In this document: piece after piece, positions 37,265 through 47,280 of the stretch
Layout of the letters: each line of letters opens with the position of its first letter
Position numbering within the stretch: the first letter of the stretch is position 1
Origin: Ensifer adhaerens
Lineage (GTDB): Bacteria; Pseudomonadota; Alphaproteobacteria; Rhizobiales; Rhizobiaceae
Length of the DNA stretch: 64,000 nt
Reading direction: 5' to 3'
Assembly (NCBI RefSeq): GCF_001270265.1
Contig: NZ_LGAP01000001.1
Location: forward strand, 248,001-312,000
Position numbers and translations under genes: made by a program
Notes under the pieces: model-generated
What the model was told of the DNA's origin: nothing
The model's database searches: none
What the model saw: only the letters and a program-made list of their open reading frames with translations

Positions 37265-38392
37265 ATGTCTGTTCGTCGACTAGCCGAAGACAATGTCCAG
37301 CCGGCCGCATTCGCGTTCAATCGCGAAAACGCCGCTTGGGCACAAAAGACAATCCAGAAGTATCCGAAAGGCCGCGAGCAGTCCGCGGTCATTCCGCTGT
37401 TGATGCGGGCGCAGGAGCAGGACGGCTGGGTAACGAAGGCCGCGATCGAATCGATCGCCGACATGCTCGGCATGGCCTATATCCGCGTGCTCGAGGTTGC
37501 GACTTTCTATACCCAGTTCCAGCTGAAGCCGGTCGGAACGCGCGCCCACGTCCAGGTCTGCGGCACGACGCCGTGCATGCTGCGCGGCGCCGAAGACCTG
37601 ATCCGGGTCTGCAAGAGCAAGATCGCCCACGACCCCTTTACCCTCAACGAGAGCGGCACGCTTTCCTGGGAAGAAGTGGAATGTCAGGGCGCCTGCGTGA
37701 ATGCGCCGATGGTCATGATCTTCAAGGACACCTATGAAGACCTGACGCCCGAGCAGCTCGAGCAGATCATCGACCGCTTCGATGCAGGCAAGGGCGCCGA
37801 AGTTGCCACCGGTCCGCAGATCGACCGTGTCTTCTCCGCGCCGGAAGGTGGCCCGACCACGCTGACGACGCCGGAGGCACCGGCCAAGAAGGCTCCCGCG
37901 AGCGCAAAGAAGATCAACGATGCGCCGGCCGTCAGCGTGCCGCCGTCGAATGCCGCACGGGCAAAGACCGATGCCAGCGAAACCAACGCGGCCGTGAAGA
38001 CGCCGGCGACGGCGAAGAAGGAAGCGGCAGCGAACGCCAAGGTCGAAGGCGACACCGCCGACAAGTCGAAGTCCGCCAAGGCGGCCGATGTTTCCGGCAA
38101 GCCTTCGCTCGAAGACAAGAACCGGCCGGCAGGTATTGCCAAGCCGGCGACTGTCGACGACCTGAAGCTGATCTCCGGCGTCGGCCCGAAGATCGAGGAT
38201 ACGCTGCACGAACTCGGCATCTACACGTACGCGCAAGTCGCGTCGTGGAAGAAGGCCGAGCGCGAATGGGTCGACGGCTATCTCAATTTCAAGGGCCGGA
38301 TCGAACGCGACGATTGGGTCAAGCAGGCCAAGGCGCTCGCCAAGGGTGGCGAAGCCGAATACATCAAAGTTTTCGGCAAGAAGCCGCGGTAA
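37265..38392 (+). CDS. nuoE: NADH-quinone oxidoreductase subunit E with C-terminal helix-hairpin-helix extension
   Basis: 375 aa, about twice the usual NuoE. Residues 1-185 are the thioredoxin-like 24-kDa subunit with the N1a 2Fe-2S ligands Cys99, Cys104 (VCGTTPC), Cys140 and Cys144 (ECQGAC). A linker of about 110 residues rich in Ala, Lys, Thr and Pro follows. The last 78 residues hold a helix-hairpin-helix-like domain, DDLKLISGVGPKIEDTL then RIERDDWVKQAKAL, closely like the C terminus of the protein encoded between nuoF and nuoG. NuoE works with NuoF in NADH oxidation; the extension's role is unknown. Confidence 0.96.
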   Translation: MSVRRLAEDNVQPAAFAFNRENAAWAQKTIQKYPKGREQSAVIPLLMRAQEQDGWVTKAAIESIADMLGMAYIRVLEVATFYTQFQLKPVGTRAHVQVCGTTPCMLRGAEDLIRVCKSKIAHDPFTLNESGTLSWEEVECQGACVNAPMVMIFKDTYEDLTPEQLEQIIDRFDAGKGAEVATGPQIDRVFSAPEGGPTTLTTPEAPAKKAPASAKKINDAPAVSVPPSNAARAKTDASETNAAVKTPATAKKEAAANAKVEGDTADKSKSAKAADVSGKPSLEDKNRPAGIAKPATVDDLKLISGVGPKIEDTLHELGIYTYAQVASWKKAEREWVDGYLNFKGRIERDDWVKQAKALAKGGEAEYIKVFGKKPR

Positions 38393-38403
38393 AGAGGTGA
38401 ACC

Positions 38404-39708
38404 ATGCTCAGAGATGAAGATCGCATCTTTACCAATATCTACGGCCTCAAGGACAAGTCTCTGAAGGGCGCGATGAGCCGCGGCCATTGGGATGGCACCA
38501 AGCAGATCCTTGAAAAGGGTCGCGACTGGATCGTCAACGAGATGAAGGCTTCGGGTCTTCGTGGCCGTGGCGGCGCAGGCTTCCCGACCGGTCTTAAGTG
38601 GTCCTTCATGCCGAAGGAAAGCGACGGACGTCCGCACTATCTGGTTGTCAACGCCGACGAATCCGAACCGGGCACCTGCAAGGACCGTGACATCATGCGT
38701 CACGATCCGCACACCCTGATCGAAGGCTGCGTCATCGCCAGCTTCGCCATGGGTGCGCACACCGCCTACATCTATGTGCGCGGCGAATATATCCGCGAGC
38801 GCGAAGCGCTGCAGGCGGCGATCGACGAATGTTACGACGCCGGCCTGCTGGGCAAAAACAACAAGCTCGGCTGGGACATGGACATTTTTGTCCACCACGG
38901 CGCCGGCGCCTACATCTGCGGCGAAGAAACCGCGCTGCTCGAAAGCCTTGAAGGCAAGAAGGGCCAGCCGCGCCTGAAGCCGCCGTTCCCGGCGAATATG
39001 GGTCTCTACGGCTGCCCGACCACCGTCAACAACGTCGAGTCGATCGCCGTTGCCCCGACGATCCTGCGCCGCGGCGCCGGCTGGTTCTCGTCGATCGGCC
39101 GCCCGAACAACGTCGGCACCAAGCTGTTCATGCTGTCCGGCCACGTCAACAAGCCGTGCACGGTCGAAGAAGCGATGGGCATCACCTTCCGCGAACTCGT
39201 CGACAAGCACGCCGGCGGCATTCGCGGCGGCTGGGACAACCTCCTTGCCGTCATCCCCGGCGGCGCATCGTGCCCGGTGGTCAAGGCCGAAGACATCATC
39301 GACTGCCCGATGGATTTCGACGGGCTTCGCGAAGTCAAGTCGTCCTTCGGCACCGCTGCTGCCATCGTCATGGACCGCTCCACCGACATCATCAAGGCGA
39401 TCGCCCGCATCTCCGCTTTCTTCAAGCACGAGAGCTGTGGCCAGTGCACGCCGTGCCGCGAAGGCACCGGCTGGATGTGGCGCGTGATGGAACGCATGGT
39501 GCAGGGCCGCGCCCAGAAGCGCGAGATCGATATGCTGTTCGACGTTACCAAGCAGATCGAAGGTCACACGATCTGTGCTCTGGGTGATGCGGCCGCCTGG
39601 CCGATCCAGGGCCTGATCCGCAATTTCCGTCCCGAGATCGAAAAGCGCATCGACGAATATACCCGCAATGCGACGTCGCACGGCGCGGTGCTGGAAGCGG
39701 CGGAGTAA
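38404..39708 (+). CDS. nuoF: NADH-quinone oxidoreductase subunit F
   Basis: 434 aa, the 51-kDa subunit that binds NADH, FMN and 4Fe-4S cluster N3. The nucleotide-binding [13 protein letters not shown] is followed by [13 protein letters not shown], the FMN/NAD region [19 protein letters not shown], and the cluster motif [15 protein letters not shown] with the fourth Cys in [22 protein letters not shown] provides the ribosome site 11 bases after nuoE. Full length. Confidence 0.98.
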   Translation: MLRDEDRIFTNIYGLKDKSLKGAMSRGHWDGTKQILEKGRDWIVNEMKASGLRGRGGAGFPTGLKWSFMPKESDGRPHYLVVNADESEPGTCKDRDIMRHDPHTLIEGCVIASFAMGAHTAYIYVRGEYIREREALQAAIDECYDAGLLGKNNKLGWDMDIFVHHGAGAYICGEETALLESLEGKKGQPRLKPPFPANMGLYGCPTTVNNVESIAVAPTILRRGAGWFSSIGRPNNVGTKLFMLSGHVNKPCTVEEAMGITFRELVDKHAGGIRGGWDNLLAVIPGGASCPVVKAEDIIDCPMDFDGLREVKSSFGTAAAIVMDRSTDIIKAIARISAFFKHESCGQCTPCREGTGWMWRVMERMVQGRAQKREIDMLFDVTKQIEGHTICALGDAAAWPIQGLIRNFRPEIEKRIDEYTRNATSHGAVLEAAE

Positions 39709-39714
39709 CGGGCC

Positions 39715-40386
39715 ATGGCCGGCGCACGCAAGGATGGACAGGTGAGGGGAGAGGCCGAAAGCGGCATTTCGTCCGCGCGTCCGATTGGCGGCGATCCGGC
39801 CGATCCGTTCGGCATGGCCGAATGGATGAAGAGCATGCCGCAGGTTCCGCTGCATCCGCTGATGGCGCATCCGGCAGGGGCCGTTGCTGCTGCGACGGCA
39901 CTTGGCTTCGGTCTGTCGAGCCATATCGCCGGCGTCATGCTCGGTGCGATGCAGGGCGCCGTCGAAGCGTTGCAGAAGGGTTCGGCTTTGGCTGGCCAGA
40001 TGCAGACAGGCGTTCCGGCTGAGGTCGTTCCGGCCAAGGCTGTTCCGGTTCAGGCGGAAGCAAAGCAAGAAACCGTCAAGCCTGTTGTTACGAACAGGAG
40101 TACGGCATCTAAGCCGGAGGCTGAGAAGAAACCGGCAGAGCCTGCAAAGGCGCCGGCCGCTTCGAAGGCCAAGGCCCGTGCCCCCGACGACCTCAAGCGG
40201 ATTTCCGGCATCGGCCCGAAGCTCGAGCAGGTTCTGAACGGTAAGGGCATTCTCCGCTTTGCCGATATCGCCGCCTGGAGCGACGCCGACGTAGCCCGCT
40301 TCGACGACGAACTGGGCTTTGGCGGACGTATCCTACGCGATGACTGGGTAAAGCAGGCAAAGGCGCTGAAAGGCGCAAAAGAATAA
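39715..40386 (+). CDS. Helix-hairpin-helix domain protein between nuoF and nuoG (223 aa)
   Basis: 223 aa, not a known complex I subunit. A polar N-terminal part contains ADPFGMAEWMKSMPQVPLHPLMAHP and a weakly hydrophobic Ala/Gly segment (about 54-85) resembling phasin-like or membrane-associated helices, then an Ala/Lys/Pro linker. The final 65 residues (DDLKRISGIGPKLEQVL to RILRDDWVKQAKAL) match the C terminus of NuoE in this operon nearly position by position. Six bases separate it from nuoF, so it is co-expressed. An assembly or stabilising role beside NuoE is a guess from this shared domain. Confidence 0.75.
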   Translation: MAGARKDGQVRGEAESGISSARPIGGDPADPFGMAEWMKSMPQVPLHPLMAHPAGAVAAATALGFGLSSHIAGVMLGAMQGAVEALQKGSALAGQMQTGVPAEVVPAKAVPVQAEAKQETVKPVVTNRSTASKPEAEKKPAEPAKAPAASKAKARAPDDLKRISGIGPKLEQVLNGKGILRFADIAAWSDADVARFDDELGFGGRILRDDWVKQAKALKGAKE

Positions 40387-40490
40387 GAGGCGGTGACCGG
40401 CAGAGGTCGCCACCGGCAAGCAGCATGGCTGTGTTGGAATTGTCCGTCGCCTCAAAGGTGGACGGATGGAAGACAGGATTGAGTACGAAG

Positions 40491-42572
40491 ATGGCAAAGC
40501 TGAAAGTCGACGGAAAAGAGATCGAGGTCCCGGATCATTTCACGCTGCTTCAGGCGTGTGAAGAAGCCGGCGCCGAGGTTCCGCGCTTCTGTTTCCATGA
40601 GCGGCTGTCGGTCGCCGGTAACTGCCGCATGTGTCTGATCGAGGTGAAGGGAGGGCCACCCAAGCCTGCCGCCTCCTGCGCCATGGGCGTGCGCGACCTT
40701 CGTCCCGGCCCGAACGGCGAGACGCCGGAAGTCTTCACGACCACGCCGATGGTCAAGAAGGCGCGCGAAGGCGTCATGGAATTCCTGCTGATCAACCATC
40801 CGCTCGATTGCCCGATCTGCGACCAGGGCGGCGAATGCGACCTGCAGGACCAGGCGATGGCGTTCGGCATCGACAGTTCGCGCTACCAGGAAAACAAACG
40901 CGCCGTCGAAGACAAGTACATCGGCCCGCTGGTCAAGACGGTGATGAACCGCTGCATCCACTGCACGCGCTGCGTTCGTTTCACCACGGAAGTTGCCGGC
41001 ATTGCCGAGCTCGGCCTCATCGGCCGGGGCGAGGATGCCGAGATCACCACCTACCTCGAGCAGGCGATGACCTCCGAGCTGCAGGGCAACGTCGTCGACC
41101 TCTGCCCGGTCGGCGCGCTGACCTCCAAGCCGTTCGCATTCACGGCGCGTCCGTGGGAACTGAACAAGACCGAATCCATCGACGTGATGGACGCACTTGG
41201 TTCGGCCATCCGCGTCGATACCCGTGGCCGCGAAGTGATGCGCATTATGCCGCGCGTCAACGAGGACATCAACGAAGAGTGGATTTCCGACAAGAGCCGC
41301 TTCATCTGGGATGGCCTGAAGACGCAGCGTCTCGATCGCCCTTATGTCAAGAAGGATGGCCGTCTGCAGGCAGCAAGCTGGGGCGAGGCTTTCCAGGCGG
41401 TCAAGGCTGCCGTTGCGGCGACCTCCGGCGACAAGATCGGCGCCATCGCCGGTGACCTTGCTTCCGTCGAAGAAATGTACGCGCTGAAGGAGCTGCTCGC
41501 TTCGCTCGGTTCCGAAAACATCGACTGCCGCCAGGATGGTGCAGCGCTCGATCCGTCGCTCGGCCGCGCCAGCTATATCTTCAATCCGACCATTCAAGGC
41601 ATCGAAAGCGCCGACGCGCTGCTGATCATCGGCTCCAACCCGCGCTTCGAAGCATCCGTACTCAACGCACGCATCCGCAAGCGTTACCGGATGGGCAATT
41701 TCCCGATCGCCGTCATCGGCGAGCAGGGTGAGCTGCGCTACGAATACGAATATCTCGGTGCTGGCACCGACACGCTCGCCGAACTCGTGTCCGGCAAGGG
41801 TAAGTTCGCCGCGACCTTGACGAAGGCGCAGCGTCCGATGATCATCATCGGCCAGGGCGCCGTCGCAGGGGAGGGCGGTGCTGCCGTTCTCGCTGCCGCT
41901 GCCAAGCTCGCAGGCGCAGTCGGTGCGGTGACCGCGGACTGGAACGGCTTTGCCGTTCTGCACACCGCAGCGTCCCGCGTCGGTGGTCTCGACCTCGGCT
42001 TCGTCCCGGGCAAAAACGGCAAGACGGCTGCCGAAATGGTTTCGGCCTCCGACGTTCTCTTCCTGCTCGGCGCAGACGAGATCGATCTTGCTGGCCGCAA
42101 GTCCGGCTTTACCGTCTATATCGGTTCGCACGGCGACAACGGCGCACACGCTGCCGACGTCATCCTGCCGGCCGCCACCTACACCGAAAAGTCCGGCACC
42201 TGGGTCAACACCGAAGGCCGCGTTCAGATCGGCAACCGCGCCGGCTTCGCTCCGGGCGACGCCCGCGAAGACTGGGCGATCATCCGCGCGCTTTCCGACG
42301 TTCTCGGCAAGAAGCTGCCCTTTGATTCGCTTGGCGAATTGCGCTCGAAGCTCTATGCCGTGCACCCGCATTTCGCCGATGTCGACGCGATTGCCGTCGG
42401 CAGTGGCGACGAAATTGCCGCACTTGCCCAAAAAGCCGGTGAGATGGGCAAATCCGTGTTTGCGTCTCCGGTCAAAGACTTCTATTTGACGAACCCGATA
42501 GCGCGCGCATCCGCCGTCATGGCCGAATGCTCGGCTTTGGCACGCAACAACTTCAAAGCTGCGGCGGAATGA
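40491..42572 (+). CDS. nuoG: NADH-quinone oxidoreductase subunit G
   Basis: 693 aa, the 75-kDa subunit. N-terminal 2Fe-2S cluster N1b: FCFHERLSVAGNCRMCLIEV; His-liganded N5 region in the middle; 4Fe-4S motifs CPICDQGGECDLQD and RCIHCTRCVRF with VDLCPVGALTSKPFAF. The C-terminal half is the molybdopterin-oxidoreductase-like domain without cofactor. It relays electrons from NuoE/F to NuoI. The ATG at 40491 (MAKLKVDGKEI) is taken because it gives the family length; an in-frame ATG at 40425 would add 22 residues. Confidence 0.97.
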   Translation: MAKLKVDGKEIEVPDHFTLLQACEEAGAEVPRFCFHERLSVAGNCRMCLIEVKGGPPKPAASCAMGVRDLRPGPNGETPEVFTTTPMVKKAREGVMEFLLINHPLDCPICDQGGECDLQDQAMAFGIDSSRYQENKRAVEDKYIGPLVKTVMNRCIHCTRCVRFTTEVAGIAELGLIGRGEDAEITTYLEQAMTSELQGNVVDLCPVGALTSKPFAFTARPWELNKTESIDVMDALGSAIRVDTRGREVMRIMPRVNEDINEEWISDKSRFIWDGLKTQRLDRPYVKKDGRLQAASWGEAFQAVKAAVAATSGDKIGAIAGDLASVEEMYALKELLASLGSENIDCRQDGAALDPSLGRASYIFNPTIQGIESADALLIIGSNPRFEASVLNARIRKRYRMGNFPIAVIGEQGELRYEYEYLGAGTDTLAELVSGKGKFAATLTKAQRPMIIIGQGAVAGEGGAAVLAAAAKLAGAVGAVTADWNGFAVLHTAASRVGGLDLGFVPGKNGKTAAEMVSASDVLFLLGADEIDLAGRKSGFTVYIGSHGDNGAHAADVILPAATYTEKSGTWVNTEGRVQIGNRAGFAPGDAREDWAIIRALSDVLGKKLPFDSLGELRSKLYAVHPHFADVDAIAVGSGDEIAALAQKAGEMGKSVFASPVKDFYLTNPIARASAVMAECSALARNNFKAAAE

Positions 42573-42592
42573 GCGCGAGGGAATAGAGTATC

Positions 42593-43636
42593 ATGGACGC
42601 TTTCGTTTCGACCTATGTCTGGCCTGCGATCATCATGGTCGCCCAGTCGCTGCTGCTGCTGGTCGCGCTGCTGCTTTTCATCGCCTACATTCTGCTGGCC
42701 GACCGCAAGATCTGGGCGGCAGTCCAGCTTCGCCGTGGTCCGAATGTGGTGGGCCCCTGGGGTCTTTTCCAGTCCTTCGCCGACCTTTTGAAGTTCGTCT
42801 TCAAGGAGCCGGTGATTCCAGCTGGCGCCAACAAGGCGATCTTCCTCTTGGCACCGCTCGTCTCCGTGACGCTGGCTTTGGCTGCCTGGGCGGTTATCCC
42901 GCTTAACGCCGGCTGGGTGATCGCCAATATCAACGTCGGCATCCTCTTCGTGTTCGCCATATCTTCTCTTGAAGTTTATGGCATCATCATGGGTGGCTGG
43001 GCTTCGAACTCGAAGTACCCCTTCCTCGGCGCGCTTCGTTCCGCAGCGCAGATGGTGTCCTACGAAGTCTCGATCGGTTTCGTCATCGTCACCGTCCTGT
43101 TGTGCGTCGGTTCGCTCAATCTCACGGATATCGTCAACGCGCAGAGCAACGGCATCGGTACGAACCTGGGCCTGCCGGCATCGTTCCTCGACTGGCACTG
43201 GCTGGCGCTGTTCCCGATGTTCATCGTGTTCTTCATTTCGGCACTGGCTGAGACCAACCGTCCGCCCTTCGATCTGCCGGAAGCGGAATCGGAACTCGTC
43301 GCCGGCTTCATGGTCGAATACGGCTCCACGCCTTACATGATGTTCATGCTGGGCGAGTATGCCGCCATCTGCCTGATGTGTGCGCTGACGACGATTCTCT
43401 TCCTTGGCGGCTGGCTGCCTCCGGTCGACGTCTGGTTCCTGAACTGGGTCCCGGGCATCATCTGGTTCGTTCTCAAGGCATCCTTCGTGTTCTTCATGTT
43501 CGCGATGGTGAAGGCTTTCGTTCCGCGTTACCGCTACGACCAGTTGATGCGTCTCGGCTGGAAGGTCTTCCTGCCGATCTCTCTCGCAATGGTCGTGATC
43601 ACTGCATTCGTTCTCAAGCTGACGGGAGCCGCATGA
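42593..43636 (+). CDS. nuoH: NADH-quinone oxidoreductase subunit H
   Basis: 347 aa, eight membrane helices, the heel subunit at the quinone entrance. Family signatures are [25 protein letters not shown] in the first matrix-side loop and [23 protein letters not shown] in the later acidic loop. GAGGGAAT precedes the ATG, 20 bases after nuoG. Full length with no anomaly. Confidence 0.98.
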   Translation: MDAFVSTYVWPAIIMVAQSLLLLVALLLFIAYILLADRKIWAAVQLRRGPNVVGPWGLFQSFADLLKFVFKEPVIPAGANKAIFLLAPLVSVTLALAAWAVIPLNAGWVIANINVGILFVFAISSLEVYGIIMGGWASNSKYPFLGALRSAAQMVSYEVSIGFVIVTVLLCVGSLNLTDIVNAQSNGIGTNLGLPASFLDWHWLALFPMFIVFFISALAETNRPPFDLPEAESELVAGFMVEYGSTPYMMFMLGEYAAICLMCALTTILFLGGWLPPVDVWFLNWVPGIIWFVLKASFVFFMFAMVKAFVPRYRYDQLMRLGWKVFLPISLAMVVITAFVLKLTGAA

Positions 43637-43700
43637 TGTTGGCTTTCGCTCGGTTGCATACCGCTGGCCGCTCCCAGGCCGGCAAGTCTGGAGGTAAATG

Positions 43701-44192
43701 ATGGCCGGTCTTTCGCAAGCCGTCAGCTCGCTGTTCCTCAAGGAATTCGTCGGCGCGTTCTTTCTGTCGATGCGCTACTTCTTCAAGCCGAAGGCGACGT
43801 TGAACTATCCCTTCGAAAAGGGCCCGGTCAGCCCGCGCTTCCGCGGCGAACACGCCCTGCGTCGTTATCCGAACGGCGAAGAGCGTTGCATCGCCTGCAA
43901 GCTCTGCGAGGCGATCTGTCCTGCCCAGGCCATCACCATCGAGGCTGGCCCGCGTCGCAACGACGGCACCCGCCGCACGGTGCGCTACGACATCGACATG
44001 GTGAAGTGCATCTATTGCGGTTTCTGCCAGGAAGCCTGTCCGGTTGACGCCATCGTCGAGGGACCGAACTTCGAATTCGCCACCGAGACGCGTGAAGAGC
44101 TGTACTACGACAAGGACAAGCTCCTCGCCAATGGCGACCGTTGGGAACGGGAAATCGCACGCAACATCGCAATGGACTCGCCCTATCGCTGA
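43701..44192 (+). CDS. nuoI: NADH-quinone oxidoreductase subunit I
   Basis: 163 aa ferredoxin-like subunit carrying clusters N6a and N6b: [18 protein letters not shown] and [23 protein letters not shown]. An N-terminal amphipathic helix ([17 protein letters not shown]) lies on the membrane. Two adjacent ATG codons occur; 43701 is chosen because GGAGG then stands six bases upstream. It follows nuoH after 64 bases. Confidence 0.98.
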   Translation: MAGLSQAVSSLFLKEFVGAFFLSMRYFFKPKATLNYPFEKGPVSPRFRGEHALRRYPNGEERCIACKLCEAICPAQAITIEAGPRRNDGTRRTVRYDIDMVKCIYCGFCQEACPVDAIVEGPNFEFATETREELYYDKDKLLANGDRWEREIARNIAMDSPYR

Positions 44193-44242
44193 GACCAATG
44201 CGTGGTGCCGCCCTTAAGGCGGCACATGTGAAACAGTTTGGG

Positions 44243-44271
44243 GCAAAGGCCGGACACGCGTCCGGCTTTGC
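44243..44271 (+). other. Intercistronic hairpin before nuoJ
   Basis: GCAAAGGCCGGAC and GTCCGGCTTTGC form a 12-bp stem with one bulged G and loop ACGC, in the 135-base gap between nuoI and nuoJ. Only three T residues follow, so it is more likely an RNA-processing or stability element than a full terminator. Confidence 0.5.
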
Positions 44272-44327
44272 CAGTGGAGTGGGGCTGCAAGAGCCTCACG
44301 CCGTGCAAGACGAAAAAGGCACCGATC

Positions 44328-44942
44328 ATGGGTCTGCAGGTTCTTTTTTTCTATCTCTTTGCCTTCATCGCGGTGGCATCGGCATTTATGGTCATTGCGG
44401 CCAGGAACCCCGTTTATTCGGTGCTGTTCCTGATCCTGACCTTCTTCAATTCGGCGGGCCTGTTCCTGCTGGCTGGCGCCGAGTTCCTGGCGATGATCCT
44501 GCTCGTGGTCTACGTCGGCGCGGTTGCAGTGCTCTTCCTGTTCGTCGTCATGATGCTCGATATCGACTTCGCGGAACTGCGCGCGGGCGTGCTTGAATAC
44601 GCGCCGGTTGGTGCGCTGATCGGTCTGATCCTGGCTGCCGAACTCATCATCGTTGTAGGCGGAGCGACCTTCTCTCCGGAGATCGCCAAGGGTATCTCGA
44701 TGCCGATCCCAGCGGTTGCCGACCGGACGAACACGGCCGCCCTCGGCGACGTTCTCTATACCCACTATGTCTACTTCTTCCAGATCGCGGGCCTCGTGCT
44801 GCTGGTTGCCATGATCGGCGCCATCGTCCTCACGCTGCGTCACCGCGTGAACATCAAGCGCCAGAGCATTCCGCAGCAGGTTGCCCGCACGCCCGAGACC
44901 GCCGTCGAGGTGATCACGGTCAAGCCCGGGCAGGGCATTTAA
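44328..44942 (+). CDS. nuoJ: NADH-quinone oxidoreductase subunit J
   Basis: 204 aa with five membrane helices (ND6-like). The conserved third helix reads FLAMILLVVYVGAVAVLFLFVVMMLDID, containing the pi-bulge segment that changes shape during coupling. The C terminus is a soluble tail. The frame opens 90 bases before, but the ATG at 44328 (MGLQVLFFYLF) matches the family. It is the first membrane-arm gene after the nuoI gap. Confidence 0.97.
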   Translation: MGLQVLFFYLFAFIAVASAFMVIAARNPVYSVLFLILTFFNSAGLFLLAGAEFLAMILLVVYVGAVAVLFLFVVMMLDIDFAELRAGVLEYAPVGALIGLILAAELIIVVGGATFSPEIAKGISMPIPAVADRTNTAALGDVLYTHYVYFFQIAGLVLLVAMIGAIVLTLRHRVNIKRQSIPQQVARTPETAVEVITVKPGQGI

Positions 44943-44969
44943 TTCGGACGCGAGGTCGAGGAACTAAAA

Positions 44970-45278
44970 ATGGAAATCGGAATTTCCCACTATCTCACCG
45001 TCAGCGCCATCCTGTTCACGCTTGGTGTCTTCGGCATCTTCCTGAACCGGAAGAACGTCATCATCATCCTGATGTCGGTCGAGCTGATCCTGCTTGCGGT
45101 CAATATCAACATGGTCGCCTTCTCGTCGTTCCTGAACGACATTACGGGCCAGGTCTTCGCTCTGTTCATTCTGACCGTCGCGGCCGCGGAAGCCGCCATC
45201 GGGCTTGCAATTCTCGTCGTCTTCTACCGCAACCGCGGCTCGATCGCTGTTGAAGACGTCAACATGATGAAGGGCTGA
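44970..45278 (+). CDS. nuoK: NADH-quinone oxidoreductase subunit K
   Basis: 102 aa with three membrane helices (ND4L-like). The second helix region [18 protein letters not shown] carries the coupling glutamate, and [20 protein letters not shown] the second acidic site. AGGAAC lies ahead of the start, and nuoL begins seven bases after its stop. Confidence 0.98.
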   Translation: MEIGISHYLTVSAILFTLGVFGIFLNRKNVIIILMSVELILLAVNINMVAFSSFLNDITGQVFALFILTVAAAEAAIGLAILVVFYRNRGSIAVEDVNMMKG

Positions 45279-45285
45279 TTGGGCT

Positions 45286-47280
45286 ATGGATACCATCATC
45301 AAGGCTATCGTCTTCCTGCCTTTGATCGGCTTTCTGGTCGCCGGCCTTTTCGGCACTTCGATCGGCGCCAAGGCTTCTGAATACGTCACCTGCGGACTGA
45401 TGATCATCGCCGCCGCATTGTCGGGGTACGTCTTCTTCGACGTCGCGATGGGCGAGCAGGAACTGATCAAGGTGTCGGTGCTGCGCTGGATCCAGTCCGG
45501 CAGCTTCGATGTCGAATGGGCGTTCCGCGTCGACACGCTGACAGCAGTCATGTTCGTGGTCGTCAACACGGTGTCGACGCTCGTGCATGTCTATTCGATC
45601 GGCTACATGCACCACGATCCGCATCGTCCGCGCTTCTTTGCCTATCTGTCGCTGTTCACCTTTGCGATGTTGATGCTGATCACGTCCGACAACCTGCTGC
45701 AGATGTTCTTCGGCTGGGAAGGCGTGGGTCTCGCATCCTACCTGCTGATCGGCTTCTGGTATAAGAAGCCGTCGGCGAACGCCGCCGCGATAAAGGCGTT
45801 CATCGTCAACCGCGTTGGCGACTTCGGTTTCTCGCTTGGCATCTTCCTCGTCTTCGTGCTGTTCGGTTCGGTCAGTTTCGAAACAATCTTCGCTGCGGCC
45901 CAGACCTACCTGCCGGCAGAAGGTGCAGCAGCAGGGGAGGCGGTCGTCACGCTGTTTGGCATGCACCTCGACAAGGCTGATGCCATCACGGCAGCCTGTC
46001 TCTTGCTCTTCATGGGCGCGATGGGCAAGTCGGCGCAGTTCCTGCTGCACACCTGGCTTCCGGACGCGATGGAAGGCCCGACCCCTGTTTCGGCCCTCAT
46101 TCACGCCGCAACCATGGTTACCGCCGGCGTCTTCCTGGTCGCCCGCATGTCGCCGCTGTTTGAACTGTCACCGAGCGCTTTGACCGTCGTCACGCTGATT
46201 GGTGCGATCACGGCCTTCTTTGCCGCGACCGTCGGTCTGGTCCAGAACGACATCAAGCGCGTCATCGCCTATTCGACCTGTTCGCAGCTCGGCTACATGT
46301 TCGTCGCACTCGGCGTCGGCGCCTATGGCGCGGCCATCTTCCACCTGTTCACGCATGCCTTCTTCAAGGCTCTCTTGTTCTTGGGTGCAGGCTCGGTCAT
46401 CCACGCCGTCGATGGCGAACAGGACATGCGTTACATGGGTGGTCTTCGGAAGCACATTCCGCTCACCTACTGGATGATGTTCATCGGCACGATTGCGCTG
46501 ACCGGCGTCGGCATTCCCGGCACCGTCATTGGTACCGCCGGCTTCTTCTCGAAGGATGCCATCATCGAATCGACGTTCGCTTCGCACAGCGTCGTCTCGG
46601 GCTTCGCCTTCGCGATGCTGGTCATCGCCGCACTGTTCACGAGCTTCTATTCCTGGCGTCTGACCTTCATGACCTTCCACGGCAAGCCGCGCGCTTCCTC
46701 GGATGTCATGCATCACGTCCATGAATCGCCCCAGGTCATGCTGGTGCCGCTCTACATCCTGGCGGCCGGCGCACTGGTGGCAGGCTTCCTGTTCCACGAC
46801 TACTTCTTCGGCCACCACTATGCCGAGTTCTGGCAGGGTGCATTGTTCACGTCCGCCGAGAACGAAATCCTCGAGGAATACCACCATGTTCCGCTGTGGG
46901 TTAAGTGGAGCCCGTTCTGCGCCATGGCGCTCGGTCTCTACACGGCCTGGTACATGTACATCCGCCGGCCTGAGGTGCCCAAGTACCTGGCGGAGCAGCA
47001 TCGCGGCCTCTACCAGTTCCTGCTCAACAAGTGGTACTTCGACGAGCTGTACGACTTCCTATTCGTGCGCTCCGCCAAGCGCCTCGGCACCTTCCTGTGG
47101 AAGGAAGGCGACGGCCGGGTCATCGACGGCCTCGGTCCGAACGGGATTGCGGCACGCGTGCTTGATGTCACCGATCGTGTTGTCCGGCTGCAGACCGGTT
47201 ACCTCTATCACTACGCGTTCGCCATGCTGATCGGCATCGCAGCGCTCGTTACATGGATGATGCTCGGGAGTTCCTTCTGA
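45286..47280 (+). CDS. nuoL: NADH-quinone oxidoreductase subunit L
   Basis: 664 aa, the distal antiporter-like proton-pumping subunit. Typical marks are [19 protein letters not shown], the broken-helix region [70 protein letters not shown], and the long lateral helix near the C terminus. About sixteen membrane segments. Its stop shares one base with the nuoM start. Confidence 0.98.
   Translation: MDTIIKAIVFLPLIGFLVAGLFGTSIGAKASEYVTCGLMIIAAALSGYVFFDVAMGEQELIKVSVLRWIQSGSFDVEWAFRVDTLTAVMFVVVNTVSTLVHVYSIGYMHHDPHRPRFFAYLSLFTFAMLMLITSDNLLQMFFGWEGVGLASYLLIGFWYKKPSANAAAIKAFIVNRVGDFGFSLGIFLVFVLFGSVSFETIFAAAQTYLPAEGAAAGEAVVTLFGMHLDKADAITAACLLLFMGAMGKSAQFLLHTWLPDAMEGPTPVSALIHAATMVTAGVFLVARMSPLFELSPSALTVVTLIGAITAFFAATVGLVQNDIKRVIAYSTCSQLGYMFVALGVGAYGAAIFHLFTHAFFKALLFLGAGSVIHAVDGEQDMRYMGGLRKHIPLTYWMMFIGTIALTGVGIPGTVIGTAGFFSKDAIIESTFASHSVVSGFAFAMLVIAALFTSFYSWRLTFMTFHGKPRASSDVMHHVHESPQVMLVPLYILAAGALVAGFLFHDYFFGHHYAEFWQGALFTSAENEILEEYHHVPLWVKWSPFCAMALGLYTAWYMYIRRPEVPKYLAEQHRGLYQFLLNKWYFDELYDFLFVRSAKRLGTFLWKEGDGRVIDGLGPNGIAARVLDVTDRVVRLQTGYLYHYAFAMLIGIAALVTWMMLGSSF

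Noticed and set aside
38278-42431. Open frames of about 600-660 codons opposite nuoF and nuoG
   Set aside because: Antisense shadows of GC-rich coding sequence; the plus-strand genes are unmistakable complex I subunits.
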